Assembly: GCF_000400715.1 (NCBI RefSeq)
Contig: NZ_KE007350.1
Coordinates: 62,001 to 126,000, forward strand
Reading direction: 5' to 3'
Source of the DNA: Acinetobacter genomosp. 15BJ
GTDB taxonomy: Bacteria; Pseudomonadota; Gammaproteobacteria; Pseudomonadales; Moraxellaceae
Length of the DNA stretch: 64,000 nt
The translations under genes and the position numbers were made by a program. The notes beneath the pieces were generated by a model. The model saw only the letters and a program-made list of their open reading frames with translations. It was not told the DNA's origin and did no database searches. This document shows, one piece after another, positions 36,001-45,643 of the stretch (the stretch's first letter is position 1; each line of letters starts with the position of its first letter).

Positions 36001-36963
36001 TCATTTCAATTTAGCGATCTCTAGATCCATCTTGTAATTGGCATGTTGAATCCGTTCATTTGAGGGGTTGTATTGCTTCTGGACTTCATCTGAGAAAGGA
36101 GTTTCTTCACATAATTCAAAGTACCTCTCCATCGGTGTTTTACCTTTCAACGCTGAATGTGGTCTCATCCAGTTATAGTAATGCTGCCATTCGGCTAGCT
36201 TGTCTTGGATATCCTCAGAATTGATATCTACAGTAGCGTAGAACTCAGATTTATCAGTTTTTTGTGAACGCTCTACCTTGCCATTCAGATGAGGTGAACC
36301 TGGTTTATTTGGCCTAAATTTGATTCCATGCTGCATCATTTTTTTCTGTACTTTTTCAGCAAAGAATTCCCGCCCACGATCGGTCTGTATTCGCTGTATG
36401 GGAAAAGGCATTTCTTCAATTACGCAGTCTAAAAAGTCGAGAGTATTCGCTGCTGTTCGGCGTTTATATATCCTTAAAACGCGATATCGTGTGCAGTCAT
36501 CGATAGATGTGTACTGATATAGTCCTGGACCCAGTTTACAGGTATCCATTTGAATTCTATCGCCTGGTAATGGGCGTTCATAACGAATGAAATCTGCTTT
36601 ACGACGGAATTTTTTAATCGGTTTGACTTGATGGGTGGATAGTACTTTATGGATAGTCGCTAAGGACAACGAGACTCCGTGCAGCCTCATCAATTCTGTT
36701 TGCAAACGTCGAGCACCAAAATTTCTAGCTGAGCGCATTTCTAATATTAAGGCTTTTAGCTCAGCATTGATTTTAGTATTTGGCGATTTTAAGGGACGTC
36801 TACTCTGGCTACTTAATCCATCAATACCTTGCTCAGAATATCGTTTCCACCACTTGCGTAACGTTGGTCTAGAAATGCCACATCTCCGACAAACTAGGCC
36901 AGCATCATTAGTCTCTTCAAATAATTTAACTCATACGAGTCTTTGTTGAATTTCTCTGTTCAT
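36001..36963 (-). pseudogene. IS481-type DDE transposase with an early stop
   Basis: From ATG 36963 the frame reads MNREIQQRLV-stop-VKLFEETND, with TGA at codon 11 where TGG would be expected. It then stays open to 36001. The body holds a helix-turn-helix (CGISRPTLRKWWKRYSEQG), RRPLKSPN and a retroviral-type integrase core: RIQMDTCKL (Asp), IQTDRGREFF (Asp) and NGKVERSQKTDKSEF (Glu). Full family length is about 320 residues. Translation could only resume internally, near Met246 from the end (36738). Element ends were not resolved with confidence. Confidence 0.85.
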
Positions 36964-37066
36964 AGACACCCATTATATTGAAATAATGTCTATGAATAAA
37001 ATACTTAAATAAAAATTCTCCGACAAGCTCAGTACGGTTAATTTTTATCCAAATGAGTTTTCAAAA

Positions 37067-37957
37067 TTATGCTTCATCCATAATCCATTCTTTAAAAAGA
37101 GCATCCTCGATTTCATAAGTACCATTTTCTGGTTTAAAAATAATTTGTTTTTTTGATAAAGAACGTAGGGCCGATTGAATGAACCGTACCGCAATGTTAT
37201 CTACACCAATGGAATCAGCCAGATGTTGTCTAAATTGACTACTATAAAGTTCAACTTGTGATTCCGCTATGGCTTTTAAAATTAGCTGTTCTAATAACTT
37301 AAACTCTCCCCATAATCCCGAAAAGTCACGATGCCCCATTGTATCGGCTATAAGCTGTTCCTTGGCAAAATCTATAGCCAGCATTGGGTTTAAGGCTAAA
37401 CGCTCCACTAATGATCTTGCTAGTTGAGGACTTTGCTTCATATCTAAAAAAGCGTGCCATAAAATTTCTTTATTCAAACTACGTCCTGTTGTCTGATTAA
37501 ATACATCTGCCAGATGATCTGTAAATGCTTTTGTTAGATTTGGAAAAGGTAAATTCTGTCCATAATGAAAAAAGGGAGCACTACTCACAGAAAACATTTG
37601 TCTCAGGCCTTCTCGACTTGAACCAGTAAAAACTACCTTTATTGTTTCTTTATGCATATCTAAAGCGGTACGTAAACTGGCAATCGTGGTTTTATATTTT
37701 GAACTAGCTAAAGCCTGAATCTCATCAAGTAACAGTAAAATAGGTTTCCCCTGCTGAGCCAGTTTAGTAATGCTAGACAAAATACTGGAATTCACTTGTC
37801 CTTGTAGAAGTGTCACTTCAGCTTTTACCCCTGCCACCTCTGTACTTAAAGAACCAATATTTTTAATCCAATGTGTGGCTTTCCCCATTAAGCCATTTTG
37901 TTTTGAAAACTCATCAAGAGCTTTTACAAACTGCCCTTCACTATGCAGGCCTGCATC
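37067..37957 (-). pseudogene. AAA/archaeal-type ATPase, 5' end removed by IS5-family element
   Basis: About 295 residues of genuine ATPase remain, with Walker B ILLLLDEIQAL, sensor VFTGSSREGLRQMF and a C-terminal winged-helix-like part (IRFIQSALRSLSKKQIIF type). Walker A is missing because the IS5-family element occupies the upstream side. The DNA beyond the element (after 38996) does not continue the gene, so the N-terminus was deleted. The first dozen codons of the apparent frame are read from the element's end. The ATPase resembles stand-alone AAA proteins of mobile elements. Confidence 0.75.
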
Positions 37958-38996
37958 GGCTTTGTTGCACAAAGATTTGAAAGGCAAAGCGCCCCTAATT
38001 GAGCCAAATTTAAGGCGTAACTTGGGTAAGTGGTCGACCTAATTCCGTAAATCTGTTGAGGACTGCTACACGTGCATGAACCTCATTGACTTGGCTATCA
38101 AAGCTCCTTGCACTGAGTTTATCTCCTAATAATTTGATGCAGTGCATTTTAGTCTCAACCAAACTTCGGCGATGATAGCCTGACCATTTTTTCCATAGTG
38201 TCCTACCTAAACGTTTAATTGTTCGAAGTAATTCATTTCGCTCTAGCGAGCTACTCTTTGTATCTTTCCATGGTTTCGCATTTTTTCTAGGTGGAATCAC
38301 CGCATGTGCTTGCCGATCTGCAATGACCTGACGGCATTGCTTGGTGTCATAAGCTCCATCGGTATAAACAGAGTCAATCTGCTCATCTTGTGGAATCTGA
38401 TTAAGTAAATCACCAAGCACCTGTGAATCACAGACATTATTGGTTGTGAGCTGAATAGCGCGTATTTGTAGGGTTTTGGCATCTATACCAATATGTAGTT
38501 TACGCCATTGGCGACGATATTCAGCTCCATGTTTCTTGCGTTTCCATTCGCCCTCACCTAGAAACTTCATCCCTGTAGAGTCTACGAGTAGATGCAGCCC
38601 ATCGCTACTTTTTTGGTAGCTGATTGCAATATCAATATGCTTTTGTCTTCTACAAAGCGTACTGTAATCTGGTGCGGTCCAATTTAATCCGCAAAGTTTA
38701 ATCAGACTTTGCACAAAGCCAGTGACCATACGTAAAGATAGACGGAATAAGGATTTAATCATTAAGCAGCATTGGATGGCTGCGTCGGAGTAGGTTTGAT
38801 TTCGCCCTTGTTTGCCTTTTGATGGAGCATACCATTGCGTAGCAGGATCAAACCAAAGGGCAATATTTCCGCGATTAATGAGTGCTCGGTTATATGCGGG
38901 CCAATTGGTTGTGCGGTAGATTTTGTGTGTAGGCTTCTTCATTTGAAAATTATATCGCTGAAAAAGCCTTTACAGATAGGTTTGTGCAACAAAGCC
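37958..38996 (-). mobile_element. IS5-family insertion sequence (IS17-like), intact
   Basis: 1039 bp bounded by 16-bp terminal inverted repeats GGCTTTGTTGCACAAA / TTTGTGCAACAAAGCC. It holds one transposase gene (38010-38942). Flanking bases (GCATC left, TTAAA right) show no target duplication, which fits a deletion or recombination beside the element. A decayed second copy lies at 41860-42904 in the same orientation. Confidence 0.92.
38010..38942 (-). CDS. IS5-family transposase
   Basis: 310 residues, full length. DDE residues are visible: LHLLVDSTGMKF (Asp), VYTDGAYDTKQC (Asp) and RRSLVETKMHC (Glu), with the YREK-like spacing of the IS903-type subgroup. The start MKKPTHKIYRTTNWPAYNRAL and closing FTELGRPLTQV are typical of IS17-like Acinetobacter elements. 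No internal stop is present, so it is probably active. Confidence 0.95.
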   Translation of the reverse strand: MKKPTHKIYRTTNWPAYNRALINRGNIALWFDPATQWYAPSKGKQGRNQTYSDAAIQCCLMIKSLFRLSLRMVTGFVQSLIKLCGLNWTAPDYSTLCRRQKHIDIAISYQKSSDGLHLLVDSTGMKFLGEGEWKRKKHGAEYRRQWRKLHIGIDAKTLQIRAIQLTTNNVCDSQVLGDLLNQIPQDEQIDSVYTDGAYDTKQCRQVIADRQAHAVIPPRKNAKPWKDTKSSSLERNELLRTIKRLGRTLWKKWSGYHRRSLVETKMHCIKLLGDKLSARSFDSQVNEVHARVAVLNRFTELGRPLTQVTP

Positions 38997-39054
38997 TTAA
39001 ATATATCCAAAAAAGTAATGGAGAAATAGCTCCAATTTCTATCTTTTAGTCAGC

Positions 39055-39375
39055 TTATTCTTTACTCATTTTACTATTTTGGTTGTTGTTAAAATATTGC
39101 TTCCGTCTTCTAGAATTATGCTTCCAACTTTTTGCAACTTTATAGACATAAGCAGGTAAATCATCCCATTCTTCAGGCAAGCCCGTACCTCGTGCAACAC
39201 GAAGTTTTAAAGGATAGTTCTTATATTCAATCAAATGAAGAAAATAAAAACTACGCTCTTGAAGTGTACTGAACTTTTTATGATACACATTTCTCAGATG
39301 AGGGTATCGTTGTCGTATACCGTCATTAGGGTGAGTATTTTCAGGTTGTAGGTACTGAAATTTCAGCTTTTTCAT
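39055..39375 (-). CDS. Hypothetical basic protein
   Basis: 106 residues, rich in Lys/Arg/Tyr/His (PHLRNVYHKKFSTLQERSFYFLHL, SWKHNSRRRKQYF). The overall charge suggests nucleic-acid binding, but no fold is recognised. It lies 58 bp from the intact IS5-family copy. GC use is like its neighbours. No function can be assigned. Confidence 0.55.
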   Translation of the reverse strand: MKKLKFQYLQPENTHPNDGIRQRYPHLRNVYHKKFSTLQERSFYFLHLIEYKNYPLKLRVARGTGLPEEWDDLPAYVYKVAKSWKHNSRRRKQYFNNNQNSKMSKE

Positions 39376-39498
39376 ATTGCCTCCTAGGTCACATTACCTA
39401 GAAGGGGTCCTCTGCGTAGTAGTTCATTGTTTTAAACCTATGACTTATCGTTGATTGATTGTTTTTTAACGCATGCTCTAAGCTGCCAATCCTTCTCT

Positions 39499-39882
39499 TT
39501 ATTTAAAATAATAACTGATGGTCGTATCTTTATGATCTCCCCAACCTGTCGAGATATTTGTCAATTCAACACCATTTTTCTTGTAGCTTTTTACCAGGTA
39601 TAAATAAGTACGTGGTGGAGAAACTTCATTGGTTCGTACTTTCTCAATCAAAATGAAAGTCTTGTCATCTAACCATTTTACTCTTAATGGTAATGGATCT
39701 TGGCATTGCCCTATTTCTGCATACATTGCAGCATCTTTTCCATTCTTGGAAAAGGACAAGCCTGCACATTCTACATCGGGTAAATCTAAGACCAATCGTT
39801 TACCAACTAAGCTTTCTTTTACGCCTGCACTAGCCAAGGTTGAAAGACTTAAACATAATCCTGCAATTATTAATTTTTTCAT
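39499..39882 (-). CDS. Secreted small protein of unknown function
   Basis: 127 residues. The N-terminus MKKLIIAGLCLSLSTLASA is a clear Sec signal peptide with cleavage after ASA; the mature part has about 108 residues. It holds two Cys residues (VECAGLSF and GQCQDPLP) that could form a disulfide, plus mostly beta strands. It is the first exported protein in a group of three with the genes at 39907 and 40763. Unrecognised family. Confidence 0.7.
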   Translation of the reverse strand: MKKLIIAGLCLSLSTLASAGVKESLVGKRLVLDLPDVECAGLSFSKNGKDAAMYAEIGQCQDPLPLRVKWLDDKTFILIEKVRTNEVSPPRTYLYLVKSYKKNGVELTNISTGWGDHKDTTISYYFK

Positions 39883-39906
39883 TTGAATAGACTCTTAATT
39901 TAGTTG

Positions 39907-40671
39907 TTAAAACACATTGTCAATAAAGCCACACTGTAAGATGTGTTGTGATGGATTTACTGGATTGTCATAAAGGCTAATAAAAGCAATCATGTCATTC
40001 GGATCAGATACATCTCTTTTATAGGGCTGGCTATAGATATAAATTTGTTTGGGGGTGTAGACCTTTTGATTGTTGAAAACCTCTCCATCAAAGACCTTTA
40101 AATGTGGATATTGCTGAAAGACTTTGTGGGTCTTGCTTCTGTTTTGATCATCATGCATTGAAGCTTTATCCCATTGCTGTTTAAAGCTTTTCAATTGTTG
40201 TCCGCTATAGCGACTAAATTGAATCTTTAATCCATCCTCAATCTTTTGTTTGGTGTTATTAATGTCATCAGCACGATAGATTGCAGTTTTTGCCCCTGCA
40301 ACACTGACGTGTACTAAGGTTTCAATCCTTTTGATGGGATTGCTTTTGCTATTGGGTAAATAAACTTCGGTTTCAGGACAATCTTCACAGAAATTTTCAT
40401 CATCAGGATCATTGATGACGCTGCTCTTTTGTTTGCGGTACTGCTGTTGAAATTGTTGCTGTAATGAGGTGATTCCAGATGGCCATTTCATTTCGGTGCC
40501 CATCAAGGCTAAGTGGTTACTCAAAGATTGTTCTTTCTTGGCCCAATCCAGACAAGTTAAGCCCTGCTCTAAGGTGAATGGCTTAGATGTAGACAGGGGT
40601 TGAGCCGTCACAGTCTGCATGATCAACAAGGTCATGCTGCTGATCAGTAGAGGTTTAAATCGAAATTTCAT
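39907..40671 (-). CDS. Exported protein of unknown function
   Basis: 254 residues with a signal peptide (MKFRFKPLLISSMTLLIMQT, then VTAQP). A charged central segment contains DDENFCEDCPETEVYLP. The C-terminal half has FDGEVFNNQKVYTPKQIYIYSQ. No domain was recognised. It precedes the smaller secreted protein by 24 bp on the same strand, so they are probably one transcript, possibly with the membrane protein at 40763. Confidence 0.7.
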   Translation of the reverse strand: MKFRFKPLLISSMTLLIMQTVTAQPLSTSKPFTLEQGLTCLDWAKKEQSLSNHLALMGTEMKWPSGITSLQQQFQQQYRKQKSSVINDPDDENFCEDCPETEVYLPNSKSNPIKRIETLVHVSVAGAKTAIYRADDINNTKQKIEDGLKIQFSRYSGQQLKSFKQQWDKASMHDDQNRSKTHKVFQQYPHLKVFDGEVFNNQKVYTPKQIYIYSQPYKRDVSDPNDMIAFISLYDNPVNPSQHILQCGFIDNVF

Positions 40672-40762
40672 TTTAATGATCCTCGCATCTCCTACGGGCT
40701 TTGGCTACCCGCAAGAAGTGCTCGTGTAAAATACTTATTTATTTTTAATCGTTTAACATCAG

Positions 40763-41371
40763 TTATTGATAATGATCCGCTGATAGTAGCTGACGGATTT
40801 CACTGGCCATTTGTGGACTACGCCAAGGAAATAGGACTTTTAGACTGTAATTCGGTTTGAATGGATCTCGTGTGCCAATATTGACTTGAAACTCTCGTTT
40901 CATCGGTGTGCGATGAACTTGTTGATTGACATGTGTTCCCATCATTGGATTGCTGATCACAGTGGTCGTGGTTCTAAAATTATCTTCAACTAAGTTGTAG
41001 TGTCCAACGGAAGTGATGTAATCAAAGGGATATTTCACGAGGCGTTGATCTGGCTGATCAAACAGAATAATGGTTTTATCTTGGCTGTTGATCCAAACAC
41101 CACGGTTTTGGTAGTTAAAAGTTTCTCCTTGACGCTTGAGTTGTTCAGTCATCCCGTCAAAGTAGGTATTTCCATATTCATAAAGGTAGTAAAGGATCAC
41201 AAACCAGAACAGGTCAAAGCCAAAGAAGATGTAACCGAAAGCACCAAAAGAGAAGATTTTGGCAACGATGAGAAAGATCACGATGGGTAAGACCACACAT
41301 TTTATAAAGAGCTTAGATTTTTGTGGACGGTGTTCAATAGGTATGATTTTGGGTTTGCTTAATTCAGTCAT
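40763..41371 (-). CDS. Inner-membrane protein of unknown function
   Basis: 202 residues from ATG 41371, which has GGGA about 9 bp upstream; the longer frame from 41404 is less likely. Two adjacent hydrophobic segments (VVLPIVIFLIVAKIFSFG and FGYIFFGFDLFWFVILYYLY) make a membrane hairpin. The C-terminal 130 residues form a cytoplasmic domain with GVWINSQDKTIILFDQ and FQVNIGTRDPF. Architecture resembles membrane proteins with a PH-like soluble domain, but no family is certain. It heads the three-gene envelope group. Confidence 0.65.
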   Translation of the reverse strand: MTELSKPKIIPIEHRPQKSKLFIKCVVLPIVIFLIVAKIFSFGAFGYIFFGFDLFWFVILYYLYEYGNTYFDGMTEQLKRQGETFNYQNRGVWINSQDKTIILFDQPDQRLVKYPFDYITSVGHYNLVEDNFRTTTTVISNPMMGTHVNQQVHRTPMKREFQVNIGTRDPFKPNYSLKVLFPWRSPQMASEIRQLLSADHYQ

Positions 41372-41660
41372 GGTTGTTTCCCGCATGTTCAATGCAATGC
41401 ACAATCACCAGCAGATATAAAAAGGTTTATTTTTTATAGGCGTGACTTAGCCATCCACCGTTGGATTGTTCTTGTAAAAATGTTGTTTGAATACAGACGA
41501 ATAATAATAAATTAGCCGTATCGCCCTCGTTGCAAAGCACAACAAGGTTGAACATGGGGTGAGTCGCAAATTAGAAAAGATTGGTACAGCATGAGAAACT
41601 CCTTGAATCTTAAGAAGTTCTGCCATATCACTGCTAAATAATGGTGGCAGAACAAAAGAG

Positions 41661-41678
41661 GGTTAGCAGACTGGGATC
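41661..41678 (+). repeat. Left copy of an 18-bp inverted repeat 6.2 kb apart
   Basis: GGTTAGCAGACTGGGATC here is the exact reverse complement of 47852-47869. The pair encloses the decayed IS5 copy, the alkylsulfatase, the IS3 fragment and the first part of trio 2. The stretch 41405-41859 has no convincing gene; it contains this repeat and a G-rich run (AAAAGGGGGAC). Confidence 0.8.
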
Positions 41679-41859
41679 CAAGGAACCAGCACACCCGAAG
41701 GTGTCCCCCTTCTGTCCTACCATAAAGATAAAAGGGGGACGAGAAGGTCCACGAAAAATAGACAAGCTATTTTCCGTACTGGATCAACGGTCTGCTAAAA
41801 CCGACTGGCAATGTGTGCCCGCAATCGCATAATAAAATTAAGAAGATATAGAGTCAATC

Positions 41860-42904
41860 GGCTTTGTTGTATAAAGATTTTAAAGAAATAGCTTTCCTAA
41901 GTTGCTCAAATTTAAGTGACAACTTGGGTTTGAGGTCGACCTAATTCTGTAAATTTATTTAAGGCATGAGTAGTACTACTACGCAAGGTGCATGAATTTC
42001 ATTGACCTGACTATCAAAACTTCTTGCACTGAGTTTACCGCCCAATAATTTGATGCAATGCATCTTAGTTTCAACCAAACTGCACCGATGATAGCTAGGC
42101 CATTTTTGCTAAGCGTTCTTCCTAGAGGTTTGACAGTTTTCAATAGTTCATTTTTTCTAAAGATCCCAATTTCCTATCATTCCATGACCTTGCATTTTTT
42201 CTTGGAGGAATTTCCGCATGTGCATGACGATCTGAAATCACGTGTCTGCACAATTTCGTATCATATGCTCCATCGGTATAGACAGAATCAATGAGTTCAT
42301 CAGATGAGATTTGATTTAGCAGATCACCCAAGACTTGTGAATCACTTACATTATTTGTTGTGAGCTGTATAGCTCGTATTTGCAAGGTTTAGCATCTATA
42401 CCAATATGCATTTTACGCCATTGCCAACGATATTCAGGCTGATGTTTCTTGCGTTTCCATTCGCCTTCGCCTAAAAACTTTAGGCCAGTTAAGTCTACTA
42501 ATAGATGTAGTCCTTCATGACTTTTTTGATAGCTGATCGCAATATTAATCTGCTTTTGTCGTCTGCAAAGTGTGGAATAATCCGGTGCTGTCTAATTTAA
42601 CTCACTGAGTTGAATAATGCTTTGCACAAAGCCTGTGACCATACGCAAAAAAGTCGAAAGATAAATTTGATCATCAAACAGCACTGAATTGCTGTATCAG
42701 AATAGGTTTGATTTCTTGCATGTTTAGCTTGTGGCTGAGCATACCATTGAGTCTGGGGATCGAACCAAATTGAAATATTTCCTCGCTTGATTAAAGCTTG
42801 GTTATAAGACAATTCGTTGTGCGATAGATTTTGGATTCAGGTTTCTTCATTTGGAAATGATATTGCTGATGAAACCTTTTAGAATAGCTTTGTTCAACAA
42901 AGCC
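41860..42904 (-). mobile_element. IS5-family insertion sequence, decayed second copy
   Basis: 1045 bp with ends GGCTTTGTTG and CAACAAAGCC matching the intact copy at 37958-38996. Both ends lie 52 bp from the corresponding transposase stop, so the element is full length. The transposase frame (41912-42850) is broken by several frameshifts and stops. It has the same orientation as the intact copy, so the two flank the envelope genes like a composite transposon. No target duplication was seen. Confidence 0.85.
41912..42850 (-). pseudogene. IS5-family transposase remnant
   Basis: Recognisable pieces in different frames include MQIRAIQLTTNNVSDSQVLGDLLNQI and VYTDGAYDTKLCRHV, both near-identical to the intact transposase. 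The N-terminal GNISIWFDPQTQWYAQ is in another frame. Multiple point changes and indels show long decay. Not expected to be functional. Confidence 0.85.
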
Positions 42905-43375
42905 AATTTAAACTGATAAACATTATATATTTACAAGATATTTATATAATACACTTTCAACAGGATTTTTATTTTTAAATCGATATTAACAAAAAAAGCA
43001 GGACTGGCACCTATTTAAATTAAAACTAATATAAAAGCTTATTTTCAATAAAAAACACATCATAATACCCCCTTGCCTTTTAACCACAAAAATATTGAAG
43101 TTATTATTTAGAAGCAATTAATAGAAAAATAAACAAATCTTTTTTAAACAAGCTACTAATAAAAATATCTCCATCGAAAATAAAGTATAAAAATTCAAAA
43201 ACCATTTAATAAAGTATCAATAGAGTTAAAATACATATAGCTTACTTTTAATTTTAAAGAGGAATACAAGAAATAATTTCTTGTATTCCTGTTATAAGAT
43301 TGGGAGAACCAAGTTGATAATTTCACCCATTTCTTTGGATCTATTAATTTAAGTTTCGACTTTACTTATTTGAGC
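42905..43375. other. Gene-free AT-rich stretch
   Basis: 471 bp between the decayed IS5 copy and the alkylsulfatase gene. It is very AT-rich with many short A/T runs. I see no coding frame, tRNA or strong hairpin except a short TTGTATTCC/GGAATACAA inverted pair near 43260-43290 that could terminate the alkylsulfatase transcript. Confidence 0.5.
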
Positions 43376-45331
43376 TTAGCCATTTGGTCGAGTCACAATC
43401 GGGAAAATTGAATCTGGACGTTTAAACATTGCAAAGAATTTTCCAATTTTCAGTGGATTACCTTTGACTTTACTGTCTTTAGAAAGCAGGACTTTTACCC
43501 CTTCTATTTGACCTGTAATCATTTTTAGATATAAGGGCTTGGTTAAGGTTAATGTAGGGCAATCCAATGCCAAATCTTTACTTTCATCATAACGCTTAAA
43601 CTGCATGACTGAGTTTTCAACCCATAATGAAAAATGCTCTTTGGTATCCGACAAAACCAGATTGATACACTGGTTTTCATTTTTTAAATTTTCCACATCT
43701 AAATTTGTCGCCATAGCTTCAAGAAATCTTTCAGTTGGTGTATGAATCAATAAATCACTCGGATCAGAAGTATTTTGTAGGGGTACATTATTTTGTAGCT
43801 CTTGAGCGCCCACCAAAAAGAAATTACGCCAAGTTGAAGCCTCAGCAGCATAGCCCAATTGACGATAAGTATTCGCCAATAAGTCTTTTGCTTGTTGGTT
43901 TTGAGGGTTATTCAACACAATATGTTTTAAAATCTCGGCAGCCCATCTATAGTCAGCTTGAGCGTAGGCATCCCGCGCATTTTTCAATGCATTGTTCTCC
44001 CCACCTGCTAACTCAATATATTTTTTTGCAACAGCTTTAGGGGGTAATGGATCTAAATTGGAAGGATGGGCATCGAACCATCCCATATAATATTGGTATA
44101 CTGCTTTTACATTATGTTTTAGGGTTCCATAATAGCCATGAGCATATAGTTTTTGATCAAGTGCCGCTGGAAGCTTAATTTTTTCGGCAATTTCAGCGCC
44201 ATTAAAACCAGAGTTCATATATCTCACCGTCTGATCATGCGTGAACTTATAAACATCTCGCTGGGTTTTAATAAAATCTTGAATATTGTCATTGCCCCAG
44301 ACAGGCCAATGATGCTGTGCAATCAATACATCGGATGCTTTGGCATGCTGCATTGCTTGGTCTAGATAGCCCACCCATTTTAAGGCATCACGGACTTTAG
44401 CACCCCGAAGGGTATAAAGATTATGCATGGTATGAGATAGAATTTCTGCGCCGTTATAAAGTTTCAATGATGGGATAGAGAACGTTAATTCTGCTGGTGC
44501 TTCTGAACCCGGCACGTTATAAAACACAAAATCCAAGCCATCAACCGTCATTTTCTGTTCTGGTTGAGTGATCAGTTGTGTAGGCTCAAGGATGCCCATT
44601 TTTCCCACAGCAACAGCCTTACCTAAACCTGTATCCACCAATCCTTCCGCATTTTTAGGTAGAAAAGTTCCATACATATAAGTCGCACGACGTATCATGG
44701 CTGAACCTGCCATCACATTTTCACTGGTCGCTTCTTCCATAAAGCCTTTTGGCGCAATAATTGGAGTTTTTCTAGCGTTAATTTCTTCGCTAGAAAGAAC
44801 GCCTAATGCACCACCAAAATGATCGATATGGCTATGGGTAAAGATAATGGCTGAAATTTTTTGCTCACCTAAATGCTGTCTAGCAAATTTAAGTGCTGCT
44901 TCAGCCGTTTCTTTAGAGGTTAATGTATCCACAATAATCCAGCCAGTATCACCCTGAATGATGGTCATATTTGCCAAATCAAAACCACGAATTTGCCAAA
45001 CTCGATCTGTTACTTTAAATAGCCCAACATTGTTGTTTAATTTTGCTTGTCGCCATAGAGTGGGATTAACGGTATTTGGTGCTTGATCTTGTAAAAAACT
45101 AAATGCATCAAAATCCCAGATAACATTGCCTTTCTCACTTTTAATTTGACCTGTTGGCTTGGCAATAAAGCCCTTTTGAGCCTGATTAAACTCAGTCATA
45201 TCCTCTAAGTTATACTTCGCCTTATATGTATTATTTGATTCAATGACCGCTTTTTCTACTACAGTATTTGCTGCAAAAACAGAAAATGGCAGAATAAGCA
45301 TCAATGAAACTGTTAAAAACTTAATTTTCAT
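43376..45331 (-). CDS. Periplasmic alkylsulfatase (SdsA/BDS1-like, metallo-beta-lactamase fold)
   Basis: 651 residues from ATG 45331, chosen because GGAAAG lies just upstream and the N-terminus is then a signal peptide (MKIKFLTVSLMLILPFSVFA). The zinc site THSHIDHFGG is at about 165-174. Further metal ligands appear in the middle (IPSLKLYNGAEILSHTMHN), followed by the dimerisation helices and a C-terminal SCP2-like domain. The enzyme hydrolyses alkyl sulfates such as dodecyl sulfate. It is cargo between an IS5-family remnant and an IS3 fragment; it does not fit the defence theme. Confidence 0.9.
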   Translation of the reverse strand: MKIKFLTVSLMLILPFSVFAANTVVEKAVIESNNTYKAKYNLEDMTEFNQAQKGFIAKPTGQIKSEKGNVIWDFDAFSFLQDQAPNTVNPTLWRQAKLNNNVGLFKVTDRVWQIRGFDLANMTIIQGDTGWIIVDTLTSKETAEAALKFARQHLGEQKISAIIFTHSHIDHFGGALGVLSSEEINARKTPIIAPKGFMEEATSENVMAGSAMIRRATYMYGTFLPKNAEGLVDTGLGKAVAVGKMGILEPTQLITQPEQKMTVDGLDFVFYNVPGSEAPAELTFSIPSLKLYNGAEILSHTMHNLYTLRGAKVRDALKWVGYLDQAMQHAKASDVLIAQHHWPVWGNDNIQDFIKTQRDVYKFTHDQTVRYMNSGFNGAEIAEKIKLPAALDQKLYAHGYYGTLKHNVKAVYQYYMGWFDAHPSNLDPLPPKAVAKKYIELAGGENNALKNARDAYAQADYRWAAEILKHIVLNNPQNQQAKDLLANTYRQLGYAAEASTWRNFFLVGAQELQNNVPLQNTSDPSDLLIHTPTERFLEAMATNLDVENLKNENQCINLVLSDTKEHFSLWVENSVMQFKRYDESKDLALDCPTLTLTKPLYLKMITGQIEGVKVLLSKDSKVKGNPLKIGKFFAMFKRPDSIFPIVTRPNG

Positions 45332-45412
45332 CTTCTTTCCTTTTTTTAAATAGAGGTGGTCCCACATGTTTGAACAACTAAAAGCTTATTTATAAGTGAT
45401 ACTCTGCTCTAG

Positions 45413-45643
45413 TTAAGCTACCTTATTTTGTTGTGGTAGCTGGTCATAGTAAAACTCATCTGGAGTCATTTTGTCCAGACTCGAATGAGGTCGTTTCAAA
45501 TTATAAAATTCAAAATATGCGTTTAATTGCTTCTTCGCATCCAAAACATTGCTGTAGGCTTTGAGATACACCTCTTCATATTTAACGCTCCGCCATAATC
45601 GTTCAACCATCACATTATCAACCCATCGACCTTTACCATCCAT
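45413..45643 (-). mobile_element. IS3-family transposase, 3' fragment
   Basis: The last 76 codons read MDGKGRWVDNVMVERLWRSV, then RPHSSLDKMTPDEFYY, the end of an IS3-group OrfB with the third catalytic region. The upstream part of the element is missing. The fragment is fused in frame to the N-terminal part of a recombinase-trio gene. Confidence 0.88.

Noticed and set aside
35936..37066. Similar GTTAATTTT...CCAAATG strings on both sides of the IS481 remnant as a target duplication
   Set aside because: Too long and imperfect (about 17 of 21) for a target duplication and not at defined element ends.
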